The translations under genes and the position numbers were made by a program. Below the pieces are notes generated by a model. The model was given only the letters and a program-made list of their open reading frames with translations, made no database searches and was not told where the DNA came from. From Negativicutes bacterium (lineage in GTDB: Bacteria; Bacillota; JAAYKD01): 33,356 nt of DNA. The stretch covers positions 1-33,356 of the forward strand of contig JAJFTT010000052.1 in NCBI GenBank assembly GCA_021372785.1. The letters are read 5' to 3'. Within the stretch, counting starts at the first letter, position 1. The number at the start of each line of letters is the position of its first letter. Shown here one piece after another: positions 6,969 to 16,311 of this stretch.

Positions 6969-8120
6969 ATGAAATTACTGCATCTGGCTGATCTGCATCT
7001 GGGTAAGCGGGTCAACGAATTCGACCTGATCGAAGACCAACGCAATATCCTGCAGCAAATTCTGCAGATTATTGAGCGGGAACAACCGGAAGTCATCCTG
7101 ATTGCCGGTGATCTCTACGACAAAAGCCAACCATCGATAGATGCGGTGGAATTGATGGATGAATTTCTTACCACTCTGATTATGCTTGACCGACAGGTCT
7201 TTCTGATCAGCGGTAATCACGATTCACCGGAACGCTTGGGATTCGGCAGCCGAATCCTACAGAAAAATCATCTGACCATCGCCGGCGTTTTCAATGGCCG
7301 GCTGGATCATTATGTACTGACAGATGAATACGGACCGCTCAACCTTTACTTATTGCCCTATCTCAAACCGGCATTGGTCCGGCCTTATTTTGAAAGCAAA
7401 ATCGAAACTTATGACGATGCAGTCCGTGCCGTATTGACCGCGAGCCAAATCGACCCGCAGGAACGTAATCTGCTGTTGGCACATCAGTTTGTTACGGGTG
7501 GCATGCAAGCGCCGCAGCGCTCCGATTCGGAGAGCGTTGCGGTGGGCGGCTTGGATCAGATTGGAGCGGAGCTCTTTGCAGGGTTTGATTATGTCGCCTT
7601 AGGCCATCTGCATGGCCCGCAGCAAATCCTGCGGGAGAGTATTCGTTATGCCGGGTCACCGCTGAAGTATTCTTTTTCGGAAGCACGGCAGCGCAAATCG
7701 GTTACCTTGCTCGAATTGCGGCAAAAAGGCAGCCTGGTTATGCGCTCGGTTATGCTGCAGCCCCTGCATGATATGCGGGAGATCAGAGGACCGCTCAGCG
7801 AATTGCTGAAAATCGGCCAAAGCGAGGGACCCGCCGCGCAGGATTACCTGCATGTCACCCTGACAGATGAAGACGAACTTTATGATGCCGTTGGGCAGCT
7901 GCGCCGGGTCTACCCCAATTTAATGATGCTGGATTTTGATAATTGCCGCACGCGCGGCACGGCGGCTGCCGCAGCCAGCAATGCGGCAAATGTCAATTTA
8001 AAAAACCCGCTGAGTCTGTTTGCGGAATTTTACCAATTGCAGAATAATCAAACCTTAACGACAGAACAACTGCAGCTCATGGAAAAGATTTTTCGTCAGG
8101 CAGGAGGCGAATCCGTATGA
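6969..8120 (+). CDS. sbcD: Exonuclease SbcD (Mre11-like nuclease subunit)
   Basis: SbcD (383 residues) is the metal-dependent nuclease of the SbcCD complex, which cuts hairpins and protein-blocked DNA ends during replication repair. Calcineurin-type phosphoesterase motifs are visible in order: HLADLHLGK at the N-terminus, AGDLYD, SGNHDSPERL, LLAHQF and LGHLHGPQ. The C-terminal capping domain follows from about residue 270. The frame is open upstream to 6885, but MKLLHLADLHLG at 6969 is the family start and GGGGAGG lies 5 bases before it. It overlaps sbcC by ATGA, so the two subunits are probably translationally coupled. Confidence 0.96.
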   Translation: MKLLHLADLHLGKRVNEFDLIEDQRNILQQILQIIEREQPEVILIAGDLYDKSQPSIDAVELMDEFLTTLIMLDRQVFLISGNHDSPERLGFGSRILQKNHLTIAGVFNGRLDHYVLTDEYGPLNLYLLPYLKPALVRPYFESKIETYDDAVRAVLTASQIDPQERNLLLAHQFVTGGMQAPQRSDSESVAVGGLDQIGAELFAGFDYVALGHLHGPQQILRESIRYAGSPLKYSFSEARQRKSVTLLELRQKGSLVMRSVMLQPLHDMREIRGPLSELLKIGQSEGPAAQDYLHVTLTDEDELYDAVGQLRRVYPNLMMLDFDNCRTRGTAAAAASNAANVNLKNPLSLFAEFYQLQNNQTLTTEQLQLMEKIFRQAGGESV

Positions 8121-11100
8121 GACCGCTCAAAGTCGTCATGTCTGCTTTTGGTCCATATGCTGCCAGAACGGAACTTGATTTGCAGGCTTTTGGCGGGCAG
8201 GGTCTTTTTTTAATCAGCGGTGATACCGGCGCCGGTAAAACCACGGTTTTTGATGCCATCGCTTTTGCTTTGTTCGGAGAAGCCAGCGGTTCTACCCGCA
8301 GTGTGGATTCTCTGCGCAGCGATTTTGCCGAAGCCGACTGCAAGACGTATGTGGAATTGCTCTTTGTCCATAAAGGAAAAGCATATACCATCAAGCGAAA
8401 TCCCAGCTATTTACGTCCGAAAAAGCATAAAAATGGTTTTACGACAGAAAACGCAGAGGCAGTGCTGACCATGCCGGACGGCGGCATCATTACAGGCGCC
8501 AGGGAAGTCACCGCAAAAATCACAGATTTGCTGGGAGTCGACTACAAACAATTTAAACAGATCGCCATGATTGCCCAAGGCGAATTCCTGCAGTTATTAC
8601 TGGCCGACAGCAGAACACGCGGTGAGATTTTCCGGCGGGTTTTCAACACGGAAGTATTTCAGACCGCTCAGGAACTCCTGAAGGAGAAAGAAAAAGCGGC
8701 CAGGCGTCATTGTGAGAGCAATCAGCAAAGTATTTTGCAGTATATGGCAGGGATTCTCCTGACCGAAGAGGCAGAAAACCAACCGCTGGCGGCGCTGCAG
8801 GCAAGACAGGATGTCTACAGCGCAGAGGATGTGCTAAGCTTGCTGCAGGAACAGAATGCCAGCGATACGCGGCTGCAAGAGCAATTGCTGCAGGAGAGCA
8901 GAAAAAATGAACAAGCCATGGCTTTATTGATTGCTCAAAGAACCGAGGCTGAATTCATCAATCAAGCTTTTATGGACCTGTACAATGCAGAAGCGCGTCA
9001 GAAGGAATTAGCGGCCGAGGAGACCGATATTTTGCTGCGCAAGCAAGAATTGCTGGTAGCTGAGCAAGCGCTTCGCCTGGTGCGGCCATTACAGCTTGAT
9101 TTCCTGCGGGAAGAAAAACTCTCAGCTGATTTAAAGCAGAGCGTGGAAGAGCTGTCTGCCGTAGTGGCAAGTCAATGGACGCAAACGGAATATCTGCGGC
9201 AAATTTACCAGACAGAAAAGAGCAGAGAACCGCAGCGGGAGCAATTGATGGCTGTTTTGGATCAGCTGGAAAAAACACTGCCGCAATATGATGCGGTCAG
9301 TAAATTAAAACAAAAAATGCAGCAGCTGACTGCAAATAAGAAGCAAATTCAAGAAGATTTGCAGCGGCTGCAGCAAAACCAGCAGAGTGTGCTCGAGCAG
9401 AAAAGCGCTTTCCAGGTTGAATTGGATCAATTGGTATCGGCGGAAGTTGAGCTGGCGCGCTGCGAACAAGAGACACAGCTGCTGCAAAACAGAGAAACGG
9501 ATTTACGGCAGCTGCAAATAAAATTGCTGAAATTCAAAGCCCTGCAAGCGGAATCTGAGCAGCTGCAGCAGCGGTATCTGGCGGCAGAAAAGCTCTTCCA
9601 GCAAGCGGAGGCCGATTATAATCAGAAAACGAGTGCATTTTTTCGGGAACAGGCAGGGATTCTGGCAGCTACTCTGGAAGACGGAAAGGCTTGCCCTGTT
9701 TGCGGTTCCTTGCAACACCCACAAAAGGCAGTGGCTTCCCAGGGAGCACCCGGCGAAACGGAATTGAATCAAGCAAAGCAAAAAAGTCAAAACAGCCGCG
9801 ACAAAATGCAGACAGCCAGCGAAGCGGCGGCTGCGAAGCGGACGGAAATGCAGTCGCTGCAGGAATTTTTGCTTCAGGATGTACAACGCTGTACGGCGGA
9901 AGAAGCGGATTTTCTGTCGCAAGCACAGCTGATGGAACATACCGGTTTGGCGCTGACCGCTTGCCGGGAGCAAACAGCGAAGAATCAAGAGCTGAGGCTG
10001 CGTCTGCAAAAAGCGGTGGAACGCAAAGCGCTGTGCCGGAAGAATCTGATCCTATTGGAAAAGACCAATACGGAGAATACGGCACTTATGGCAGAAAAGG
10101 AACAGTTGCTGCAGGGGCTCGCTACCGAATTAGCTGCTATCTTTGGCGAACTGAGCGTTCTGCAGGCTGCTCTTGTTTTTGCTTCCCGTGAAGAGGCGGA
10201 AGCAAAAGCAGTCCTCTGGCGACAGGAAGTGACTCAACTCAAGACCGCTGTGCAAGCAGCAGAAGATAATTTCAATCAGGCGCAGGCAGAATGGCAGAGT
10301 CAGCAGGCGGTGCTGGCAGATCAAAGAGTCCGTGCCGCAGCGGCGCAAGTACAGAGCGCCGAAACCGCCGCAATCTACCGGAAGAAACGGGCGGAATGCG
10401 GTTTTACCGATGAACAAAGCTATCTGCAAGCCCTGCGGACAGAAGCAGAAATCAAAGCAATTCGGGAAAGTATTGAGCTCTATCAGAATGAGCAAAAGCA
10501 TCTTCAGCAGGAATTGCTCCGGCTGTCTCAAGCTACCAAAGGTAAAGCGAAGCAGGATCTCAGCGTCCTGGAACGTGAAAAAGCGTCTTTGAGCGTACAG
10601 AAAAATGCGATCGACAGCAAAGCGAAAACGGTCACGACGCGTTCCGGAGTCAATCAGACCGCAGCGATGGCTTTAGCGAAAGCGCTGCAAGAGCAGCGCT
10701 TCTGTCAAGCGGAATATTTATTGATCTCGGATCTTTCCAAAACGGCAAATGGCAATCTGGTTGGCAAGCAGAAAATAGCATTTGAACAATATGTGCAGTT
10801 CGCTTATTTCAACCAGATTTTAGCGGAAGCAAATAAAAGACTGCGTCTGATGTCCGGCAATCGCTTCGAATTGTTCCGCAGCGAGGAAAACGGCAATTTA
10901 CACACACTGACAGGTTTGGAAATTGATGTTTTGGATCACTATACCGGAAAATTGCGCTCGGTAAAATCCTTGTCCGGCGGCGAGTCTTTCAAAGCTTCCC
11001 TGGCATTGGCTTTGGGCTTATCCGATGTGATCCAGAGTTATGCCGGCGGCGTGGAAATTGATACGCTGTTCATTGATGAAGGTTTTGGTGCGTTGGATGC

Positions 11101-11260
11101 GGAATCGCTGGAACAGGCGATTCAAACGCTGAACAACCTGGCGATGGGTAACCGATTGGTCGGTATTATTTCTCATGTCAGCGAATTGAAAGAACGGATC
11201 GATCAACAAATCATCATCAAAAAAAGTCATACCGGCAGCAGCATCAGCATCAAATGCTGA
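8117..11260 (+). CDS. sbcC: Exonuclease SbcC (Rad50-like SMC ATPase)
   Basis: SbcC (1047 residues) is the ATPase subunit that, with SbcD, processes DNA ends and cruciforms. The N-terminal half of the ATPase head has Walker A GDTGAGKTT (35-43) and the Q-loop region IAMIAQGEFLQLLL. Two long glutamine- and glutamate-rich coiled-coil arms flank the zinc-hook CPVC (526-529), which dimerises two molecules through zinc. The C-terminal head has signature SLSGGESFKASLALALGLSD near 950 and Walker B DTLFIDEGFGALD near 983. The start overlaps the sbcD stop (ATGA). Length and domain order are normal. No terminator was seen directly after it. Confidence 0.96.
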   Translation: MRPLKVVMSAFGPYAARTELDLQAFGGQGLFLISGDTGAGKTTVFDAIAFALFGEASGSTRSVDSLRSDFAEADCKTYVELLFVHKGKAYTIKRNPSYLRPKKHKNGFTTENAEAVLTMPDGGIITGAREVTAKITDLLGVDYKQFKQIAMIAQGEFLQLLLADSRTRGEIFRRVFNTEVFQTAQELLKEKEKAARRHCESNQQSILQYMAGILLTEEAENQPLAALQARQDVYSAEDVLSLLQEQNASDTRLQEQLLQESRKNEQAMALLIAQRTEAEFINQAFMDLYNAEARQKELAAEETDILLRKQELLVAEQALRLVRPLQLDFLREEKLSADLKQSVEELSAVVASQWTQTEYLRQIYQTEKSREPQREQLMAVLDQLEKTLPQYDAVSKLKQKMQQLTANKKQIQEDLQRLQQNQQSVLEQKSAFQVELDQLVSAEVELARCEQETQLLQNRETDLRQLQIKLLKFKALQAESEQLQQRYLAAEKLFQQAEADYNQKTSAFFREQAGILAATLEDGKACPVCGSLQHPQKAVASQGAPGETELNQAKQKSQNSRDKMQTASEAAAAKRTEMQSLQEFLLQDVQRCTAEEADFLSQAQLMEHTGLALTACREQTAKNQELRLRLQKAVERKALCRKNLILLEKTNTENTALMAEKEQLLQGLATELAAIFGELSVLQAALVFASREEAEAKAVLWRQEVTQLKTAVQAAEDNFNQAQAEWQSQQAVLADQRVRAAAAQVQSAETAAIYRKKRAECGFTDEQSYLQALRTEAEIKAIRESIELYQNEQKHLQQELLRLSQATKGKAKQDLSVLEREKASLSVQKNAIDSKAKTVTTRSGVNQTAAMALAKALQEQRFCQAEYLLISDLSKTANGNLVGKQKIAFEQYVQFAYFNQILAEANKRLRLMSGNRFELFRSEENGNLHTLTGLEIDVLDHYTGKLRSVKSLSGGESFKASLALALGLSDVIQSYAGGVEIDTLFIDEGFGALDAESLEQAIQTLNNLAMGNRLVGIISHVSELKERIDQQIIIKKSHTGSSISIKC

Positions 11261-11265
11261 GAACT

Positions 11266-11745
11266 GTTTCGGATTGGCAGCATCCCGCGATCCGGTGATA
11301 GGTATTATCCCATGCGGGAGAATCCGTCCATTTCAAGGCTTCGGGCATGATGTCCATCGTAATTGCACTCACCTGCCTGCCAAAATAGAGGTATTGTACA
11401 AAAGCCATGGCAAAATCAATCTCTTTGGTGTGATTATTTCTACGGAGATCTGCGCGGGGAAGCTTGGAAAGCGACGGAATTGCTGCGCAGGCTCCGCTCT
11501 GATCAAGCAGGTGTTCTGATTGACATCCGTCCGCAAGTCAGTGGGGAAGGTTTTGTTGCTTTGCTCAGCCGGGGGCCAGGTGCTTGTCAGGGCATCGCGA
11601 ACCAGGCGGGGCGACGATGCCCTGGGAAATTCGTAATTGGGTGACCAGTCTTCAGGCGGATGTGATATTTGTTTCACCCGGTGATGATCTCCGTTTGCCG
11701 GAATCTGTGGGTACCGTCATTGAAGTTGAATTGAAAAGCAGATAA
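11266..11745 (+). pseudogene. Frameshifted remnant of an unidentified protein gene
   Basis: Between sbcC and ftsZ, protein-like stretches appear in three plus-strand frames in succession: PAKIEVLYKSHGKINLFGV (about 11383-11439), then GEAWKATELLRRLRSDQAGV followed by LIDIRPQVSGEGFVAL (to about 11575), then MPWEIRNWVTSLQADVIFV to ELKSR with TAA at 11743-11745. No single frame is long enough for a protein and stops separate the parts, so I read it as a decayed gene with at least two frameshifts. The last segment loosely recalls the C-terminal part of WYL-type regulators, but this is only an impression. No ribosome binding site was found. Confidence 0.5.
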
Positions 11746-12006
11746 TTGTAGATTTTTTGTTAACGCAGAAGGGATTCCTTCTCTCCATATAGAAGTTAAC
11801 AAAATGCTGTGGTGGGTTTTTAGAGAACAAAGTAAAAAAAGGCAGGTCAGCTGAATCACCGCCTGGTTCTGAACCGGAAAACAATAATTTACCGGTTCCG
11901 CTGCAGTAAAACAACACAGCAATACTTTGGGGATAACAAGGAAATGCGGCTTGTCCGCAAGCGAAACGGGATATTTTCAGAGACTGAAGGCAGAGGAGTG
12001 TTAACC
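11746..12006 (+). other. ftsZ leader region with inverted repeats
   Basis: No gene. TTGTTAAC (11757-11764) is repeated inverted as GTTAACAA (11795-11802), and GAACCGG (11871-11877) pairs with CCGGTTC (11892-11898) around a 14-base loop. Neither has a T-tract. The frame upstream of ftsZ is open from 11944, but its extra residues do not resemble FtsZ. I see no convincing -35/-10 pair for ftsZ. Confidence 0.4.
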
Positions 12007-13101
12007 ATGTTGGAAGCTCAATTTGATATGCATGAAATTACCAAAATAAAAGTAGTCGGTGTAGGCGGCGGCGGCAGCAATGCCGTGGATCGTATGATTT
12101 CTGCCGGTTTAAAAGGGGTTGAATTCATTGCCATCAATACCGATGGGCAGGTTTTATCGCATTCCCTGGCCGATCAAAAGCTGCAGATCGGCTTCAAGCT
12201 GACGCATGGTCAGGGGGCTGGCGGCAATCCGGAAATTGGTTTTCAGGCCGCCGAAGAAAGCCGCGACGAAATTCAGCGTATTCTCAAAGGCGCCGATATG
12301 GTCTTTATCACTGCCGGGATGGGTGGCGGTACCGGAACCGGCGCCGCTTCTGTTGTAGCGGAAGTATCGAAGGATATGGGTGCTTTAACGATCGGGGTGG
12401 TCACCAAGCCGTTTGCGTTTGAAGGACGTCGGCGCGCTACGCAAGCCGAAGCCGGCATCAGCCATTTAAGAGAAAAAGTGGATGCGCTGATTACAATTCC
12501 CAATGAACGGCTGATCAAAGTGATCGATAAAAAAACCTCTTTGCTGGATGCTTTTAAGATGGTAGATGAAGTGCTGCGCCAGGGAGTCCAGGGGATCTCT
12601 GAATTGATTATCGTGCCGGCCATTATCAACCTCGATTTTGCCGATGTTTCCACCATTATGCGCAACTCCGGTTCCGCCATCATGGGAATCGGCTATGGTC
12701 AGGGTGAAGGGCGCGCAACGGAAGCTGCTAAGATGGCAATTTCTTCACCGCTGCTGGAAATGTCAATTCAAGGCGCCCGCGGTGTTTTATTGGATATCGC
12801 CGGAGGACCTGATTTTACTTTATTTGAAACTGATGAAGCTGCCGCCATCATCGCCGAAGCGGCAGACCCGGAAGCGAATATTATCTGGGGTGCCCGCATT
12901 GAAGAAAAATTGAAAGATCAGGTCCGGATTACAGTGGTGGCTACCGGTTTTGATCAGTCGATGCCCAAGACACCTTATTTTGATAAGAACAGCCGCATAG
13001 AAGTGCAGACCCAAAAGGGGTTTGCCGCTAAAAATGTTGCTCCGATAACGGAGGAAGCACTGGCTGGATTAAGTGTGCCGCCCTTCCTGCAGAAGAAATA
13101 G
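12007..13101 (+). CDS. ftsZ: Cell division protein FtsZ
   Basis: FtsZ (364 residues) is the tubulin-like GTPase that forms the cytokinetic ring. Visible are [15 protein letters not shown] at the N-terminus, the tubulin signature GGGTGTG (106-112), [12 protein letters not shown], the T7 catalytic loop [11 protein letters not shown], and a short linker of about 40 residues leading to the C-terminal anchor peptide [10 protein letters not shown] that binds SepF or FtsA. Two otherwise conserved positions differ: GTGAAS for the usual GTGAAP and NTDGQ for NTDAQ. AGAGGAG lies 8 bases before the ATG at 12007; an upstream in-frame ATG at 11944 is less likely. No ftsA or ftsQ is present upstream, where decayed sequence and sbcC lie. 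A terminator follows. Confidence 0.97.
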   Translation: MLEAQFDMHEITKIKVVGVGGGGSNAVDRMISAGLKGVEFIAINTDGQVLSHSLADQKLQIGFKLTHGQGAGGNPEIGFQAAEESRDEIQRILKGADMVFITAGMGGGTGTGAASVVAEVSKDMGALTIGVVTKPFAFEGRRRATQAEAGISHLREKVDALITIPNERLIKVIDKKTSLLDAFKMVDEVLRQGVQGISELIIVPAIINLDFADVSTIMRNSGSAIMGIGYGQGEGRATEAAKMAISSPLLEMSIQGARGVLLDIAGGPDFTLFETDEAAAIIAEAADPEANIIWGARIEEKLKDQVRITVVATGFDQSMPKTPYFDKNSRIEVQTQKGFAAKNVAPITEEALAGLSVPPFLQKK

Positions 13102-13116
13102 CTTTTACAAAATCAG

Positions 13117-13153
13117 AAAAATTCCTCGGGCTGTCAGGCTGCGGGGAATTTTT
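13117..13153 (+). terminator. Rho-independent terminator after ftsZ
   Basis: AAAAATTCCTCG (13117-13128) pairs with CGGGGAATTTTT (13142-13153) with one T-G wobble and a 13-base loop. The T-tract forms part of the stem, so it may work on both strands. Confidence 0.8.
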
Positions 13154-13254
13154 AGTTTGGCGATGGAACTTATTTTCACTCAAAAAAGGAATTGAAGCGG
13201 AGGATGTCGTATTTAAAAAGAGCAGATATGCTTCTTTGGAGAGGGGGAACAGAG

Positions 13255-13722
13255 ATGAATTGTCCGTTTTGTAATACGGCTGATAGTAAAGTGATCGATT
13301 CCCGCCCGATTGAAGAAGGAACCGCTATCCGGCGCCGCAGGGAGTGTATTCGTTGCCTCAGACGGTTTACCACGTATGAGAAAGTAGAGGAAATGGCCAT
13401 GGTGGTAGTGAAGCGGGATGGCGGCCGTGAAGTCTTTGATCGTAATAAAATCTTAAACGGCTTACTGAAAGCATGCGAGAAGCGCTGTATCCCCATGGAT
13501 ACGCTCAACGAAATGGTCAATGATATTGAACTGGAGCTGCGCAATTCACTCAAGCAGGAGATTCCCAGCCGTGTGATCGGCGAAGCAGTGATGTGCCGCC
13601 TGAAAGAAGTGGATTCGGTCGCTTATGTGCGGTTCGCATCGGTCTATCGCCACTTTGAGGATATCGATCATTTTATTCTGGAACTGGAAAAATTAAACGG
13701 TGAAAAGAAAACGGAAGCATAG
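13255..13722 (+). CDS. nrdR: Transcriptional repressor NrdR
   Basis: NrdR (155 residues) represses ribonucleotide reductase genes in response to bound ATP or dATP. The N-terminal zinc ribbon uses C3, C6, C31 and C34 (MNCPFC and ECIRC), followed by the family sequence LRRFTTYEKVE and an ATP-cone domain from about 49 to 139 starting MVVVKRDGGREVFD. GGAGAGGGGG precedes the ATG at 13255; the open frame extends upstream to 13192, but the extra residues are not family-like. No nrd genes are in the window. It follows the ftsZ terminator and runs into the HlyD-like gene 13 bases downstream, so it probably heads that transcript. Confidence 0.96.
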   Translation: MNCPFCNTADSKVIDSRPIEEGTAIRRRRECIRCLRRFTTYEKVEEMAMVVVKRDGGREVFDRNKILNGLLKACEKRCIPMDTLNEMVNDIELELRNSLKQEIPSRVIGEAVMCRLKEVDSVAYVRFASVYRHFEDIDHFILELEKLNGEKKTEA

Positions 13723-13735
13723 CGGTGATTGAGTG

Positions 13736-15013
13736 ATGAAGAAGACACGCAAAACCCGTTCATCCAGGAGACGGTTAGCCAAAAAACGCCGCCGTTTCGT
13801 TCTGAAAGTTTTTATCTGCTTGTTGACAGCCGTCGGACTTTTTTTTCTCATCCGGGGCGGCATCACACTTTATCGCAGTTTTAATCTGAAAATGATGCGC
13901 AGCGAGCAATTCAGCGAAACAAAACTGATTGTCTCACATCCAAGCGAAGGCGTTATTTTGCGTGATGAAACAGTTGTGGTATCGCCTTACAGCGGTAAAT
14001 GGCAGGCTCTGTGCGCAGAGGGCAGCAGTCTTACCGTTGCGGGGCAAGCTGCAGAGATTTACGATTATGCTGCCATTCGTAAGTATGAAGATGCCTTGCA
14101 GAAAATAGCGGAAAATCGGCTCCATGATTTAAACAGCTTCCAGTCCAAAACAGAGTATTATACAAAAACAATACAGGAAGTTGATACTGACATTGCCAAT
14201 TTGACAAAGCAGAAATCGTCCGATAAGGTCAGGAATGATCCGGATGCACTCAGTCGGATCGACAAGCAGATTGAAACCTTAGAGGCAAATAAACTGACCT
14301 TACAGGCAGAGAAAGAAGCCCTTTCGGATAACCGGGCAACCTGGGATGCCGAAGAAGCACTGATCCAAACCGCTTTGAAAAAAGATGCAAAGATTGTTAC
14401 AACACCTTATGAAGGGATCGTCAGTTTTATCTGTGACGGATACGAGGGATTGCTTTCCACAACCAGCGTCGGCTCGATCACCTTGCAGGATCTGAAATCG
14501 TTCCGGAATGCATCCGTTGTGCTGCATCAAAGAGAAGAAGAAATTACAGCGGGTCATCCGTTGTTTAAAGTGATCAAAACGCCATGGTATTGGTGCACAG
14601 CTTACGAAAATAATTATGGGCTGCAATTGCAGGCGGGTGATACGGCCACGCTGCTTTCATCGCTGGGCAATCAGATTAAGACCACTGTAGAGAGCATTGA
14701 GCTGCTGGAAACAGCTGCAATCGTCACGTATCGCTTCGATCAATTGCTGCCGGAGGCACTCTCCGATCGCTTTCAGAGTATGGCACTGATTGAAACCACT
14801 GCAACAGGTTACGATTTGCCATTGGCTGCCATTGTCAGCAAAGGCAAAATCAAAGGCGTTTATTGCGTGGAGAGCGGTGTTGTTACCTTTCAAGCGGTGG
14901 AAGTATTGCAGGAACGAGATGCGAGAGCTTATGTAAGCGGTTTGAGCGGGACAAAAGAAATTATTCTCAACCCGCGTTTCGCGATAGAAGGGATTCTGGT
15001 AAGCGGTGAATAA
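13736..15013 (+). CDS. Membrane-anchored HlyD-like coiled-coil protein in the division cluster
   Basis: The product (425 residues) has a strongly basic N-terminus (KKTRKTRSSRRRLAKKRRR), one membrane segment at about 22-44 (VFICLLTAVGLFFLI), and then an extracytoplasmic part. That part has a barrel-like region near VVSPYSGKW, a coiled coil at about 105-205 rich in K, E, D and Q, and C-terminal beta-rich segments. This layout matches HlyD-family adaptor proteins, but no transporter partner is nearby. In several Bacillota such a gene sits before yggS-sepF, so a role in envelope or division-linked processes is possible but not shown. ATG at 13736 and GTG at 13733 are both possible starts, and the ribosome binding site is weak. 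The stop overlaps yggS by 8 bases. Confidence 0.75.
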   Translation: MKKTRKTRSSRRRLAKKRRRFVLKVFICLLTAVGLFFLIRGGITLYRSFNLKMMRSEQFSETKLIVSHPSEGVILRDETVVVSPYSGKWQALCAEGSSLTVAGQAAEIYDYAAIRKYEDALQKIAENRLHDLNSFQSKTEYYTKTIQEVDTDIANLTKQKSSDKVRNDPDALSRIDKQIETLEANKLTLQAEKEALSDNRATWDAEEALIQTALKKDAKIVTTPYEGIVSFICDGYEGLLSTTSVGSITLQDLKSFRNASVVLHQREEEITAGHPLFKVIKTPWYWCTAYENNYGLQLQAGDTATLLSSLGNQIKTTVESIELLETAAIVTYRFDQLLPEALSDRFQSMALIETTATGYDLPLAAIVSKGKIKGVYCVESGVVTFQAVEVLQERDARAYVSGLSGTKEIILNPRFAIEGILVSGE

Positions 15014-15701
15014 CTTGAGTAGTATACAAGAAAACGTAATTCAAATTCAAGCGGAAATTGAGGCAGCCTGTCGCAGGGCGAATCGTGCAGCCAATGCAGT
15101 TACACTGATCGCGGTCAGTAAGACAGTCGGTCCGGAGGCAGTGCAGCAGGCAATCGAGGCCGGTCTGAATCACTTCGGTGAAAATAAAGCACAGGAATTC
15201 GTCGTTAAGGCGGCAGCTTTTCCTGATGCGCATTGGCATTTTATCGGTCATTTACAAACCAATAAGGTCAGGGGGATCGTGCATCAGGCAGAATTGATTC
15301 ATTCTCTCGATCGCCTGGATTTGGCAGCGGAAATTCAGAAACGCGCCGGCGGGGCTCCGGTGCATTGCCTGCTGGAAGTGAATGTCGCGGCAGAAAGCAG
15401 TAAATTCGGTCTAAAATTAGATGAAGTTACAACATTCTGCCACAGTTTAAGCCGATTTCCCGCTATAATGGTGGATGGATTGATGACCATTGCTCCCGCT
15501 GCCGGTACGCCGGAGGAGATACGCTCGGTGTTCCGCTGCCTGCGGCAGAAAAGGGAGGAACTGCAGGCGTTGCGGTTGGCGCAAATTCCGTGTTTTTGGT
15601 TATCGATGGGGATGACCAACGATTATCCAATTGCGATAGAAGAAGGAGCGGATTTTGTCCGCATTGGCACCGGTATTTTTGGTAAACGTTCTTCGCAATA
15701 G
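15006..15701 (+). CDS. PLP homeostasis protein, YggS/YlmE family
   Basis: This 231-residue protein belongs to the YggS/PLPBP family, which binds pyridoxal 5'-phosphate on a single alanine-racemase-like barrel and balances cellular PLP and amino-acid pools. The PLP lysine is K39 in IAVSKTV. Other family stretches are FGENKAQEF, WHFIGHLQTNKV, LLEVNVAAESSKFGL, GLMTIAP, SMGMTNDYPIAIEEGADFVR and the end IGTGIFGKR. The GTG start lies inside the end of the HlyD-like gene, giving an 8-base overlap. Its place before sepF is the usual ylmE position in Gram-positive division clusters. Confidence 0.94.
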   Translation: MNNLSSIQENVIQIQAEIEAACRRANRAANAVTLIAVSKTVGPEAVQQAIEAGLNHFGENKAQEFVVKAAAFPDAHWHFIGHLQTNKVRGIVHQAELIHSLDRLDLAAEIQKRAGGAPVHCLLEVNVAAESSKFGLKLDEVTTFCHSLSRFPAIMVDGLMTIAPAAGTPEEIRSVFRCLRQKREELQALRLAQIPCFWLSMGMTNDYPIAIEEGADFVRIGTGIFGKRSSQ

Positions 15702-15723
15702 ACAAAGGAAAGGAATGATTTGA

Positions 15724-16311
15724 ATGGCTGGCATCTTAAGTAAATTCTGGAATATGATCGGCTTGGGTGATGAAGAGGAATTGGAGGACGATTTCGAAGA
15801 GGAAAGCGAAGTCGTGGCCCCGATAGCTCAGCCGTTGGAGAAAAGATCGGAAGGCGTCAGGATTTTAAGTAAGACGGGCAATCCTGCACCGACACCGCCA
15901 GTCGGCAATGGCAATTCCGGCAACAATCTTTCAATCGGCAATAATGTTCTTACCAATAACGTGGTGTCCATGCCACCGAAAGGAAATACGATGATGAACG
16001 GAAATGAAAACTCCCGCCTGGTCGTCTATGCTCCCAATCGTTTTGAGGAAGTACAGGTTTTAGTCGATCATATGAAAGCGGATCGACCGGTGATTGTATC
16101 ATTGGAAGGTCTGGATGGCGATCTGGCTCGTTCGATGTTGGATTTCATTTGCGGTGCAACCTACGCTTTAGAAGGAAGTATGCAAAAAGTCAGCGGCAAT
16201 ATTTTCCTGGTAGCTCCCAGAGATGTGGATGTTTCTTCGAATTTAAAGGAAGCATTGCTGGCACGTGATTCCTTGGTTCGCAAACATGATGAAAAGGGAG
16301 AAATGTCATGA
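15724..16311 (+). CDS. sepF: Cell division protein SepF
   Basis: SepF (195 residues) binds the FtsZ C-terminal tail and tethers FtsZ filaments to the membrane. The N-terminal amphipathic membrane anchor (MAGILSKFWNMIGLG) is followed by an acidic stretch (DEEELEDDFEEE), then a low-complexity linker at about 50-97 rich in G, N and P, and the SepF core from about 98 (RLVVYAPNRFEEVQVLVDHM, RPVIVSLEGLD, ARSMLDFICGATYAL, NIFLVAP). AAAGGA precedes the ATG. The stop overlaps the yggT start by ATGA. Confidence 0.95.
   Translation: MAGILSKFWNMIGLGDEEELEDDFEEESEVVAPIAQPLEKRSEGVRILSKTGNPAPTPPVGNGNSGNNLSIGNNVLTNNVVSMPPKGNTMMNGNENSRLVVYAPNRFEEVQVLVDHMKADRPVIVSLEGLDGDLARSMLDFICGATYALEGSMQKVSGNIFLVAPRDVDVSSNLKEALLARDSLVRKHDEKGEMS

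Noticed and set aside
9503-10191. Several long ORFs inside sbcC on both strands
   Set aside because: They are shadows produced by the glutamine- and alanine-rich coiled-coil coding sequence of sbcC.
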